From positions 1 to 64,000 of the forward strand of contig JAFREE010000104.1 of assembly GCA_019400425.1 (NCBI GenBank): DNA of 64,000 nucleotides. The letters run 5' to 3'. Position 1 is the first letter of the stretch. Each line of letters starts with the position of its first letter. Under the pieces are notes generated by a model. The model saw only the letters and a list, made by a program, of their open reading frames with translations. It ran no database searches and was not told the DNA's origin. This document shows positions 50,412 to 60,220 of this stretch, piece by piece. Source of the stretch: Hymenochaete sp. R1 (lineage: Eukaryota > Basidiomycota > Agaricomycetes > Hymenochaetales > Hymenochaetaceae). The translations under genes were made by a program, and so were the position numbers.

Positions 50412-50714
50412 GCTCAACTATTCACCCGGAGACTGCTCTCTTCTTCTATCTCTTCTATTCCTATTCCCATCTCGCCTACGCACAACTTGAAGGCCGAGGA
50501 TTATTCCATGAAGATCTTCAAAGCAACAATGTCTCATATTTGTGCCTAGTACCAGGATGTGCCTCCCTCGACAATGTCGGGATAATTGAGATTCCGAGCC
50601 AGCGAGTAAGTGTCATTTTGGGCGCACCGTCGAGTCCCCTTCCATAAAATTCTAACTAACGATACTTTTCAGTTGATTGGTCAAATACTTCGCAGAAGCT
50701 TATCTCGTTCTTAG
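50412..50714 (+). pseudogene. Two-exon gene fragment of unknown function
   Basis: Exon 50412-50605 reads STIHPETALFFYLFYSYS, then HLAYAQLEGRGLFHEDL and VPGCASLDNVGIIEIPSQR. A well-formed 67-nt intron (GTAAGT donor at 50606, TTCTAACTAAC branch region, TTTTCAG acceptor at 50672) joins it to LIGQILRRSLSRS and a stop at 50714. The intron is strong evidence for a transcribed plus-strand gene, but no convincing first exon or start was found upstream, so it may be the 3' end of a broken gene. Not recognised. Confidence 0.35.
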
Positions 50715-52648
50715 AAGCCTGACGAATAATGTCGCTCTCATTACGAATACCGATTGTCTATTCGTCATTGTCAGGATGCTCAACCCGACAACTTAAATCA
50801 TTGCTAGTCCGTCTCAACTGCTATGACTATTTTTTTGGCTCATCATCATCAAAGAGAGGAGAGAAAGGAGATTGCGTACGATGCTCGTTCTTCGACCTCG
50901 TCACTCCGTCAAAATTAGTCGCGCTCGCGATGTCGCATTTGCAAAACGTTTTCCCGGTCTTAGCATTGATACAGACGATCTCTGCATCAACACTCTGAGG
51001 GGCACGCACTCCATCAGGGATGATACGTCCCAAGCGTCCTTGAACGAAAATCATTTTGGGCCCAGTCTCCTATCAGATCGTCCCAATCAGCCAATGAGCC
51101 TGCGCAAAGATAGAGGGATTGCTTGCCTTTTTTCACGTCTCCACTCCTTTATAGCTAGCACAGCAACGGGACACATATTTTCAAAGCCAAACCTGATCGA
51201 TGTATACCGCAAAAAGCAGGAACACATTTGAATGGGAAACTAAGGAAACAAAGGCTTGTCCCTCTACTCTGAGACAACGAAAACCCGTCAAGGCCTATCA
51301 ATGGATGAGCGAAACACATTCATTTCATAGCGACTTCCGATGACGGTAGCCAGTCGCCGAATGCCGCTCCATAAAACCGTCTCCCAACCTTCTTCATTTG
51401 CTCATTGCTGCTATTGGAATCCAAAGGATCAAGAACGAAACGATCGGCAGAATGTCACAAACGCGAGCTTGATGCATCTAGAATAATCGAGGTCGGGACG
51501 CCCGCGGACCTTGATCCAACTTTCTATAAGGCAATAGTTGAATAGACAGCATCGCTCTTAAGACCATCGTTATATATGTGAGAACGAATCGAATCTACCT
51601 GACCCAACGGCACGAGATCGAAAATCGAAAATGTTTAATGTAGAGACGTACTAATCGCATTCGCTATGCTGGTTTCCAGATCGGATTGGAGTATAGAAGT
51701 GATTCAATAATGCGATGCAATGGGTGCGGTAAAGGACAAAACCAAAGCCTCATTAGTAGCCATAGCTTTAAAATATGCATTGGACTTGCAAACAGACGTA
51801 CATCTGGTTCCCACCAGCGCCAGCACATTTTTGGTCACGGACCAAATATCTTCGTCATTGGCACGAACAACACCGAGCGCCATCGTAGACTATACCGGTA
51901 TTAGTTCCGGAAAAAGCGACGCTGACTATCACGAATGGATGTAACGACGCGATTTTCTCGATTGGTTGATAGTTTCAACATGTCTTTGCCATCAAGTCAT
52001 GCGCCGCATGCAAGCGTCTTGGTCCTTGCGTGAAGAAACGCCTGAAGTTGCTATCGTGGGTTGAAAAAAGCACTCTTAGGTCATGACCGCATTTATTTTT
52101 GGCTCCTTTTTCGGGGGAATTGGTTAGATGGTCGAAACTCTGGAGGCTGCATCGTAATGTTTCCGGCGAAATTCCTTAAACACGCCACGCTGACAATGAT
52201 AGTTCGTACAACGGGTACTGTCTCGTTAATCGCTTTCAAGGCAAATTTCGCTCGATATTGGTCAAAGACGCAGCATAGAGCTGCAAACGAATTGCTCGCA
52301 TAGGTATGCAATAAGATCAATACGCACGCGTGCTTTGACCTGAGCTGGTTCTACGTAGACATCAGCAAGACTGTGACTAAAAAAGCAGATCTACATCACC
52401 ACCAACCGATCATAGCCGACAACCTGCTTCATATCAGCCACTTATAATAGACTTCGGAGTTAGGTTGTGAGTTGAAAGTTAAGGTTAGCGCAATAGACTG
52501 GGGAATTCTTCGGTGCCATTGATCTTGATTATGATGGGGAGAAGGCAAGTTCGAGTTACCGGCATGCGCGGTGAACGTGTCCAAAAATGTATCTTACAAG
52601 ATAAATAAAAGCAAACAACGCGCTTCGCGTCCTTGCTTCCTAACCATC
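50715..52648. other. Gene-poor region, 1.9 kb
   Basis: A minus-strand frame at 50827-51054 (MIFVQGRLGRIIPDGVRAP...) has a CTATAAAG TATA-like box about 100 bases upstream (near 51155) and a possible GTACGC...CATAGCAG intron, giving a ~60-residue product; support is weak. The rest (51240-52600) has scattered short frames on both strands without motif or intron support and looks like decayed sequence. The end contains the AlkB-gene promoter. Confidence 0.4.
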
Positions 52649-54319
52649 ATGAGCGAAGACACTGAACTACTTCTTGTATCACTCATCAGTCTTCTAGAAC
52701 CAAATGTTCCATCCCAAGATCACCTTTTGAACGCGCTTGTAGACTGCAATGGAGACATAGCGGCCGCTGCAAGAGAACTCAAAGGATCAAGAGCACCAGG
52801 ACCAAGTCAAGTGGGTTACAACGCGTCGAAAAAGAGGTCACGATCTACTGCAGGGCTCGACGGATGGCTGGACGCGGCCTCTGAATTAAAGCCGACTAAG
52901 CTGAGAAGTAAGCCTGCTTCAAGTTCATCCTGCTCATCAAAAACGAGCACAAAGCCTTCCCCGACGGAAGAGATACGCCAACTTTCCCGATCGAAACCAG
53001 CAAGCACAAGAGAAACCAAAGCGGAGAAAGTGAATGCCCTCGCTCTTCTCCGAGCTCCTTCACCAGAAAGATTCGTTGCTCGTCTTGCACCTCTAACATT
53101 AGCTACGCCTTCCATGGTCGCCAAACGCACCCCTTGCACATTACAGTACTCTGCATTGCCTCAAGAGCTAGCTTGTCAACTCTTCTATACGCTTGTGGAC
53201 GCCGCAAAAGGGTGGTCGCGCAATAAATGGTTTCTATTCGAACGGGAGGTCGAAAGCCCACATCGAACGTCCTTTTTTGCTCGTACAGAAGGTTTCGAAT
53301 TGGAAGGTGATGCTTCGAGCAAATGGGATGAAGCTGCGCAGCATTGGTAAGCTCTGTGTTCATGCACATTTGAAATTCCATTTGACACATATCTCCTATT
53401 TCTTAGGTACAATGGCAGGAAATCCTCGCCTCCTACCCCCTTTCCAAAAGAAATGGAGGACGCTTGTAAGATCGTCGAGAAACTTGTCAATGTCGAGTTA
53501 GCAAAACGGGATCGTTATTCTCTGGAATGGGGAGGCCAGTCGGGGCCAGATAAACTCCCCTGGCGGGCCAATGTAGCAGCTTCGAACTGTTACGAAGGGC
53601 GGAAGGAAACGGTTGGATTTCATTCTGACCAGTTAACGCACCTTGGGCCATACCCCACTATTGCTTCTATAAGCCTTGGTGAGTCTTTGCGAGTTTTAAC
53701 AACCGTAGGCACTTAATTTGCGCATTTTTAGGTACAACAAGGACTTTTCGTTTGCGTGAGGTAGTACCCTCAACGGAGACGGAGGGACGTCATGCTCAGA
53801 CGTTCAACATCCCGCTTCCACACAACTCCGTATGTTTTCTTAAGACGCTATTTCGTCTCTTCGGAGGCCATCTAACATTTGCATATTACCCAGCTTCTCA
53901 TCATGCATGCATCTACGCAAGAGAAATTCAAGCATTGTATACCGCCTCAACCAACAATAGACATCTTCCGACCTCTTTTCCCTCGCGAAGGTGCATCGCC
54001 CTCTGATGAAATCCCAACCTCAAACTGCCGCATCAACATCACTTTTCGTTTCTACCGTCCCGACTTTGTACCCAGTACGACTCCCCATTGCAAATGTGGT
54101 CAACCGTGCATTTTACGGCCGGATATGAAAGGTCGAAGCGGTTGTTCAGATGACGATAAGAAGAACATAACAGGCCTTGGAAAACGGAAGGAAGAGGAAG
54201 AGATACGGTATTGGTGGACTTGCTATGCCGGTGCGCAGAATGGTGGGAAGGGATGTGGTATGTGGAAAGTGATGGACGTGAAGGCAGAAGGAAGAGGACC
54301 TTTTATTGGAACTGTCTAA
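52649..54319 (+). CDS. CUE-AlkB dioxygenase-GRF zinc finger protein, 497 aa
   Basis: Probable DNA/RNA alkylation-repair dioxygenase (ALKBH2/3 type; Fe(II), 2-oxoglutarate). Exons 52649-53346, 53407-53678, 53732-53829 and 53894-54319 join to 497 residues. Residues ~5-47 form a CUE-like ubiquitin-binding helix bundle (LISLLEPNVPSQDHLLNALVDCNGDIAAAAREL). A disordered Ser/Lys-rich linker follows. The double-stranded beta-helix core has His305-x-Asp307 (VGFHSDQLTHLGP), SLGTTRTFRLRE, His370 (KFKHCIP) and the 2OG-binding RINITFR at 402-408, which is diagnostic of the ALKBH2/3 branch. Residues ~418-487 are a GRF zinc finger (CKCGQPCILR, RYWWTCYAGAQNGGKGCGMW), a nucleic-acid or partner-binding module. 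This fusion is known in fungi. All catalytic residues are present. Confidence 0.93.
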
Positions 54320-54586
54320 TGAGAATAGTTGCCTTCTGCAGGCGTCCGTCAATCTCCAGGTCCCGTTTTCACGAGCATCGCGCTTGATGTAATGGGAGCT
54401 CATAGAAAATTTATATACTCAGATGTAGAAATAGCTTGAATTAGACCCCTTCTTCGTAAGATCTGATGACAATATTAATGACTGGATTGGGCCCTCGGGG
54501 ATGTCATGCTAAACCAGCTCCTCGCTTGAGTGGAACGTTGGCCCTTTGAAAACATATCAGTATCTGTTTCCCCAATCGAACAAAAT

Positions 54587-55201
54587 TTAAAATCCTGACC
54601 GATTAATCATGGCCTGCTGATGCACCGATTCCTTCTGCCTCAGTGCACTGCTATTCCCATTCACAACCATAACAACTTCCCGCGCAAACCTCTCCTCAAC
54701 CGTCCGCCCCCCACGATGTTCGCTCGCCTTTAAAATCCACTTGATCGCACACCGAACTTGCTGCTTCTCATTCAACGCGACCGGAATTTGGATATTCTTC
54801 GCTGATTTGCGATGCTGCGTTATGCGGACCGCAGGTTTCGTGCGCTCAATAGCCTGTCGGAGGATCGGGAGCGGGGCGGCTCGCGTGAGGGTGTGTAGGA
54901 AGAGAAGGACGCGCGAGGCGCGTTTCTCGGCCGTGTGTCGTCGACCGTCGTGTTGGAGGAGAGAAGCAAGGTAGTGGATGAGAGGATCATCTGCAGGCGG
55001 TAGATCGAGGAATATTTTGTGTTCAGGGAGACCGGCGTAGGATAGTCCGTTTTTTGGTGGTAATGTCGGAGGAGCTCGCGCAGTTGCACTAGTTGAGGAC
55101 TCTAATGAGATAGCATCGTTCAGCCGTCGCGGAGTTGTCGATATTGACCTTGCCAACCTGCTTGGCCCAGCAACCAGTGCTCGCTGTACCCGCGATAACA
55201 T
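54587..55201 (-). CDS. RSM7: Mitochondrial ribosomal protein uS7m, 204 aa
   Basis: Small-subunit protein at the head of the mitochondrial ribosome, binding the 3' domain of 12S/15S-type rRNA. Intronless, 204 residues from the ATG at 55201; an in-frame ATG at 55258 would add 19 residues but the shorter form starts as a typical mitochondrial presequence (MLSRVQRALVAGPSRLARS). The S7 domain begins after ~75 residues: LIHYLASLLQHDGRRHTAEKRA, LPILRQAIERTKPAVRI, QIPVALNEKQQVRCAIKWIL and the C-terminal FAREVVMVVNGNSSALRQKE.. HQQAMINR segment. These match bacterial uS7 landmarks. Confidence 0.92.
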   Translation of the reverse strand: MLSRVQRALVAGPSRLARSISTTPRRLNDAISLESSTSATARAPPTLPPKNGLSYAGLPEHKIFLDLPPADDPLIHYLASLLQHDGRRHTAEKRASRVLLFLHTLTRAAPLPILRQAIERTKPAVRITQHRKSAKNIQIPVALNEKQQVRCAIKWILKASEHRGGRTVEERFAREVVMVVNGNSSALRQKESVHQQAMINRSGF

Positions 55202-55401
55202 GTTTTCGAGGTGACCGACGGTATTGGAGATCCAGGAGAAGAGATGAGACGAGAACAAGGCTTTCGACGTTAAAGATCGACAAACCGCTTATGTAAGCGA
55301 CCAGCGGACAGAGAAGAAAACGATTCAGCTTTAGCTTCGATGGTCTCAAATAGATTGTTACACTTTTACTATATGAAAGGGGTCATATTCTGCTTTACTT
55401 G

Positions 55402-56472
55402 TCAGCTATGTCCAAGGACGCCCGCCAGTTCTTCTAGACTATCAACCACCAGGTCCACTTCACCTCCCTCAGCCTTGCTTTTTACAGCCTCACGGATTTC
55501 TGCCTGGTCTTCCGTTGCTCGTCGCACATATATCGTCCGCATACCCTGAGCTCGCGCGGCTCTTAGGTCCCAAATATGTGCAGCCACCATTGCACATTTT
55601 TCCGGTACTACGGCCAGGTGGTGCATGCCCCTTTGATAGACCAATGGATTGCTTTCAAAGCAAGTGAGCTCCTCGGGTAATGTCAGCCATTTAGGACAGA
55701 AAACCTCACGGTTTGAACGATCCTAGTAAATCTGCTGTCAGAATGACGTCCCATGGCAGATTCGAGCGTTTCGCCTTATACGAAATCGATTGTCAGAGGG
55801 ATCGAATTTCGGATGTGGACAGTATGGAGAAATCTACCATATCAACCATGAGGCGGATGTTCCCGTTCGTCAATGTCGACACGATATATCGTTTTTTGAG
55901 CAAGGTCAGGCCGTTCGAACTATCCGGCCAGCCTTTTGACCGAAGATGGAAAGCTTATCTCAGATATCCAAATTTTCCAACTTGCAATAGCTCTGGGCGT
56001 ACCTGCGAGTCGATGCCAGATAAGATTGATTTCTTCCAAATCCGAGTCACTCCAAGCAGACTTGAGAGCCGACCACCTGGGTTCTTGTAGCATTTGGTCG
56101 AGTATCTCACGATGCATTATATCGACATTCAGTGATCCTTCTCCCCCATCTGCAATCCTCCGCCTTCACGGACAATTCTTGAAGTTAGCTGGTGTGTTTC
56201 ACTTCTTTCCCCCTGATAGTATTCGTACGTATTGACTAAGTATCCTTTCCTCCATTCCTTCGCAAAGTCAGACCAATCTTATTTGTATGGTTTAGAGCAG
56301 TGAATTAAGGAATGTGCAAGGATCACTCACCCTCTTCTGTTATCTCTTTCAAGTCTTGCGCGTTGGATCTCTCGGCGCGTTCCTTTAGCTCATGTACCAC
56401 GGAGCCATGCCAGTCTACCACCGTACCGAAGACGTCGAATGTCAAAGCTACAAGGCCTGAGAGAGAATCCAT
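55402..56472 (-). CDS. Haloacid dehalogenase-like hydrolase (type II), 253 aa
   Basis: HAD-superfamily enzyme of the (S)-2-haloacid dehalogenase type; true substrate unknown. Six exons (the first five 56331-56472, 56229-56277, 56003-56163, 55838-55932 and about 55708-55772; the last 55402-55651) join in frame to 253 residues. Motif I is LTFDVFGTVVDWHGSV with the nucleophilic Asp at about residue 13. TRRIADGGEGSL and EINLIWHRLAGWPDS follow, typical of the family's cap. Motif II is VSTLTNGNIRLMVDMA and motif III lies at LGSFKPNPLVYQ (catalytic Lys). The last exon holds VVPEKCAMVAAHIWDLRAARAQGMRTIYVRR. It starts 169 bp from the divergent methyltransferase gene. Confidence 0.9.
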
Positions 56473-56641
56473 TGATGAGACAGTGCTTTACGATGTGGTA
56501 GGTGAGAAAGACGGCCGGCAGGGTTCTGCTTACTTCGTTTGTGTAAGTATATATATCCGCAGAATAATGTACATGTGATACAATACTTCCCACATAGCCT
56601 TCATTATTAACATTGTTCCGAGATACGTTGACACCTGTATC
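56473..56641. promoter_or_regulatory. Compact bidirectional promoter, HAD and methyltransferase
   Basis: Only 169 bases separate the two divergent start codons, so both promoters must overlap. The centre contains AT-rich sequence (agtatatatatccgc around 56545) that could act as a TATA-like element for either side. Confidence 0.55.
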
Positions 56642-57645
56642 ATGTCTAGTACTTTCGTGCACCCTCAATCCGAACGCGGATTCTCTACGAGCAATAGTAG
56701 CTTTTACAATAGGTGAGCGATTTGCTTCTCTTACCTTTGTAAATTGCTGAAGAAATAAGAGCACGGCCTTCTTATCCACAGGAGCTCTTACTCCGATTAC
56801 ATTCGGCATTGTCTCATAAGTCGGCTCTACATATTGTCGAGGTTGGTGCAGGAACCGGCACGCTCACTCGCGGATTGCTGGCAACATCAGAATGGAATTT
56901 AAACATCACTGAGCTCCGGGCATTCGAACCAAGCGAAGGAATGCGCAACATTTTCGAAGAAACGATCCATGACACAAGAGTAACGATATCGGAAGGTGTA
57001 TTTCAACGCTTGGACGTACCAGACGGATGGGCGGATTCGATTCTCATTGGGACAGTGCGTTTTGTTATGATAACCCATAGCTTTGATTACTGTGTAGATC
57101 TTAAGCAAGCTTTCTAAAGGCTTTCCATTGGTGTCCAGACTTCGACGCCGCTCTTACCGAATTTGCAAGAGTACTCAAACCAGATGGCCTAGTCGGATTA
57201 GCTTGGAATCATATCGCCTGGTGAGCTCCCATGACCCCCTTCAAGTGCTACCTTCGCTTACTTTCAAACATAACCCACGCAACCCAGGCAGCGTGTCCCA
57301 TGGGTATCCAAGATCTTTCAAATCGGTCTGCGATACGATAAAGAGAGGCTCTTGCCCTGCGATAAATGGCGCGTAATGGATGAATCTCCGGCATATCACC
57401 GATACTTTCTGCCGTACAAGGAAGAAATTGTGTCGCATGATGTTATGGGTACGAAGGATGATGTGATCAATCGAGTGCTGTCGTGGAGCGCAGTGGCGAT
57501 TTTGTCATCCGAGGAGAAAGAGAGGATCAAGAGGGAGGTCGGAGGAGTAATTGAGAAAGAGGAAAGTGTGGAATGGGAGGATGAGAGGCACGGGATTCTA
57601 AAGTTTCCGCATGATGCATTGCTCGTGGTGATGGAAAAGAAGTAA
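56642..57645 (+). CDS. Class I SAM-dependent methyltransferase, 274 aa
   Basis: Small-molecule-type methyltransferase (Methyltransf_11/25-like). Exons 56642-56712, 56760-57054, 57120-57220 and 57288-57645 join to 274 residues. The N-terminus FYNRARPSYPQELLL is the usual YNxxRPxYP entry motif, followed by SAM motif I HIVEVGAGTGTLTRGLL (about 48-64). The acidic loop is LRAFEPSEGMRNIF, motif III FQRLDVPDGWAD, and AFHWCPDFDAALTEFARVLKPDG is the conserved post-III segment. The C-terminal part (WNHIAWQRVPWVSKIF, KFPHDALLVVMEKK) is typical of the yeast Crg1/Tmt1-like group. Substrate is not predictable. Because the first exon is short, a single-frame search would begin at a false non-ATG codon near 56809. 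Confidence 0.9.
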
Positions 57646-58111
57646 AATGCTTCCTAAGTGCGAGGTAATTTGTATTGGTCTCTGGTACGGAGTGGCCGCA
57701 AGGTTAATCGGGTCGAGGAATAAGCCCAAGTCCTAATTATATGTCGCTCGTCAAAATAGAGCCAAGATCCTAAGGAAAGTCACGCACGAAAATTTACATT
57801 CATGAATGACAGTTCATGTCCATGCCAACCCCCCAAAAATGAAGTCATATCTGGTACTCTAGTTTCATGATGATTTTGTCCGCAACATGAAATGTGTCAC
57901 ATATGAGATCACACCACGCCAAACTCCGAATCCCGATCCCTGACGAGCATGAACAAGTTGGCCTCTATCGGAAAAGTGTCCTGTTTGTAAGGTTTTATGA
58001 GCAATAGTATCGGAAAATGTGTTTGATTTGCACAGGGGATCGAGCCACAGCGGACGTTAGGTTCTTCACTAGTTGTCGTGTTTCGCGTGAAGCCAGTGTT
58101 GAACTCGTTCT
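57646..58111. other. Intergenic, convergent 3' flanks
   Basis: About 470 bases of 3' flank of two convergent genes. No RNA gene or repeat is supported; a GGGATCGAGCC sequence near 58036 is only a partial match to an inverted tRNA B box. Confidence 0.5.
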
Positions 58112-58883
58112 TCAAGTGTAGTCTCGCTTGATACGCTCGAGCATTGCTTCCATTCGTAGCTTCATGTTAGGCTGACCACGGGCGTGCGAGCTTCCTCGTC
58201 CGTCCCGGAACGATCCTCTCGTGTTCACTCGAGACTCGTTTGAACGCCCGCCAACTGACATTGTTGATTGCTTCCTGTCCTTGTCCGACCGTTGGTGGCC
58301 GGCCGAGTCTCGATTAACAGCACTTCGTTTGCGACGATGCAGAGGATCAGCTTTAAAATTGTGCAACGACTCTCGAGAGTAGGCCTTTCGCGTGAGCTCG
58401 CGCAAGAATGCTTTCTTGTTTTCGTCTTCGTTTCTGTTCTCTAGATTATCCGAAGGTTGCTCTCGAGGATCGTAACGAGTCTTGCCCTTCTTGGACAAGT
58501 CGTGTTTCTGAGCAGGTGACTTTTCGGGTTGATGTTCTTTGGCATCGACATCCGATCCAACCTCTGAGTCGGGCGAAAAGGAGTTTTCATCCTCGTTCTC
58601 ATTTGCAGAGGCAGGTGCGTCTGACTGCACATCCGACATTGGTTGGTTCGTCTTCGCAGGCGCAACCAATCCTTCCTTGCGCTTCTGCGCTCTCCATTGG
58701 CTTTTCAGTTTTTGCTTTTCGATCCATTGTTTCTTGAGTTTCTCCGCTGAATGGAAACATAGTTTCAGAGACAAATCGTCAATTAAATTTTCCTAGCCAC
58801 TTACCTCTCGCTTTCGGCAGATGCTGAAATGTTGGGACGGTTTTCTTCTTCCAAACTACTGACTCCTTTGCCTTCGCTACCAT
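58112..58883 (-). CDS. Basic Lys/Arg-rich nuclear-type protein, 237 aa (possible rRNA-processing factor)
   Basis: Two exons (58805-58883, 58112-58746) join in frame to 237 residues. The N-terminus VWKKKTVPTFQHLPKARAEK leads into a long basic helix (LKKQWIEKQKLKSQWRAQKR). An acidic central part (NENEDENSFSPDSEVGSDVD) and a second basic region (RELTRKAYSRESLHNF, HRRKRSAVNRD) follow. Then come RG/SR-rich sequence and a C-terminal GQPNMKLRMEAMLERIKRD motif. Architecture and charge resemble small ribosome-biogenesis proteins such as Fyv7/CCDC59, but I cannot assign a family with confidence. Confidence 0.75.
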
Positions 58884-59173
58884 ATCGAATAAATGATACC
58901 GGCTCCTAGCACAATTTTGAGGTGAAAGAAGTCGTAAAAAGCGGAAGTGCTTCAAGTTGGAGGAGGAGTCGATCGATCGGAGCCGTAGAAAGTCGAAGCG
59001 GTGCTCGAGTTACGTAAGAGAGGTGGTGCTCACAGATGACTAGATCTGGAATTTGCCCCAATTCGTCTCTCAATCTTCAACCACTTTCATCTTCCTTCGT
59101 CGTAGTCTTCGACCTCTTTCATTCAAATCCACCAAAACACACATACACTTTCGTCGCATAAGACCGCCGTTTT
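58884..59173. promoter_or_regulatory. Divergent promoter, basic protein and eIF1
   Basis: 290 bases between divergent start codons. The eIF1-proximal part is C/T-rich (cattcaaatccacc), like other leader sequences here. Confidence 0.45.
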
Positions 59174-59781
59174 ATGAACGTCGATAACCTTCAGACCTTT
59201 GGTAAGCAGACAGTTCTTATCTCGAGTGTTCGTGGGCCGCGGGTACTTATCGATCATGAACGTTGGCCACGCTCCTTCGCTTCCTTTGCCTAGACCCCCT
59301 CCAGGATGATCTTCTAGGAGAGACAGACGACGTCGGATCCCAGAAAGAGCACATTCACATTCGTATTCAGCAGCGTAACGGTAGAAAGACGCTCACCACT
59401 CTCCAAGGGTTGGGCAAAGGTGCGCAGTCCCTCCCATCAATCTGCTTTTGATGGTCAATTTTCAGTCTGACACATGACTCTACTATAGAGTATGACCTTA
59501 AGAAGATCCTGAAGGCTTTCAAGAAGGTTCGTTTGTCGTTATCAAATGCAACACCTTCAAAGTCGTGTTTGCTTCCATCGTCGTCGCCACTTCATTTCTC
59601 ACGTCTTGTCATAAAAAATTAATTCATTTTCCCATAGGAATTCGCATGCAACGGCAACATTGTTGAGGATGCAGAGCTTGGCCAAGTCATTCAACTTCAA
59701 GGCGATCAGCGCCAGAAGATTAACAATTTCCTCGTCGAACAGGGAGTTGAGAGGAATACCATCAACGTGCATGGATTCTGA
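59174..59781 (+). CDS. SUI1: Translation initiation factor eIF1 (SUI1), 111 aa
   Basis: Binds the 40S P site and enforces AUG selection. Exons 59174-59201, 59294-59419, 59489-59526 and 59638-59781 join to 111 residues, the normal family length. The sequence runs MNVDNLQTF, DPLQDDLLGETDD, then KEHIHIRIQQRNGRKTLTT (the SUI1 domain), GLGKEYDLKKILKAFKKEF, and ACNGNIVEDAELGQVIQLQG, ending in INNFLVEQGV and INVHGF. The basic NGRK loop that contacts 18S rRNA is intact. Confidence 0.97.
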
Positions 59782-60220
59782 TCATCCCTTATCCGATTTC
59801 ATTCCTGGGTCGTGTCCTTCGCTTCCCCTATGTACACATCTTCTCAATCGGGTTCCTTTTGAATGCCCCGATGTCTTTAAACTGCGCTTGTTGCCGTTAG
59901 GCTCGCATATATGCAGGCTTCGGTGGCACGTTGGTGCTGTACGATCGATTGATTCCGTCTCCTGTACTATTCCTTATCTTGAACGTCTGTATGAAATAAA
60001 GCCACGTATTGTGCGAAATTGGGTTCGAAAAAATAGCGACCGTGCTCCTTCGTCAGCAACACCACCAACGCAGCAAACATGGTCCAAGTTTATTCCGAAA
60101 AGGACTCAAGTTGTGGAAAGAGTTGACATTAATGATACCCTGCCTACAAGCTCTATAGTCACAGTGTCGGTAGTTTTGATGGGAAAAGGCATCGAGCGAG
60201 GATACCCAACCTGCTCGCAA
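59782..60220. other. Intergenic, convergent eIF1 and TRM1
   Basis: 3' flanks of both genes. The long plus-strand frame covering this stretch is an extension of a frame-shifted read through eIF1's last exon and is not a gene. Confidence 0.55.

Noticed and set aside
58021..58060. Possible minus-strand tRNA B box (GGGATCGAGCC)
   Set aside because: Only a partial match and no acceptor or anticodon stem can be formed around it.
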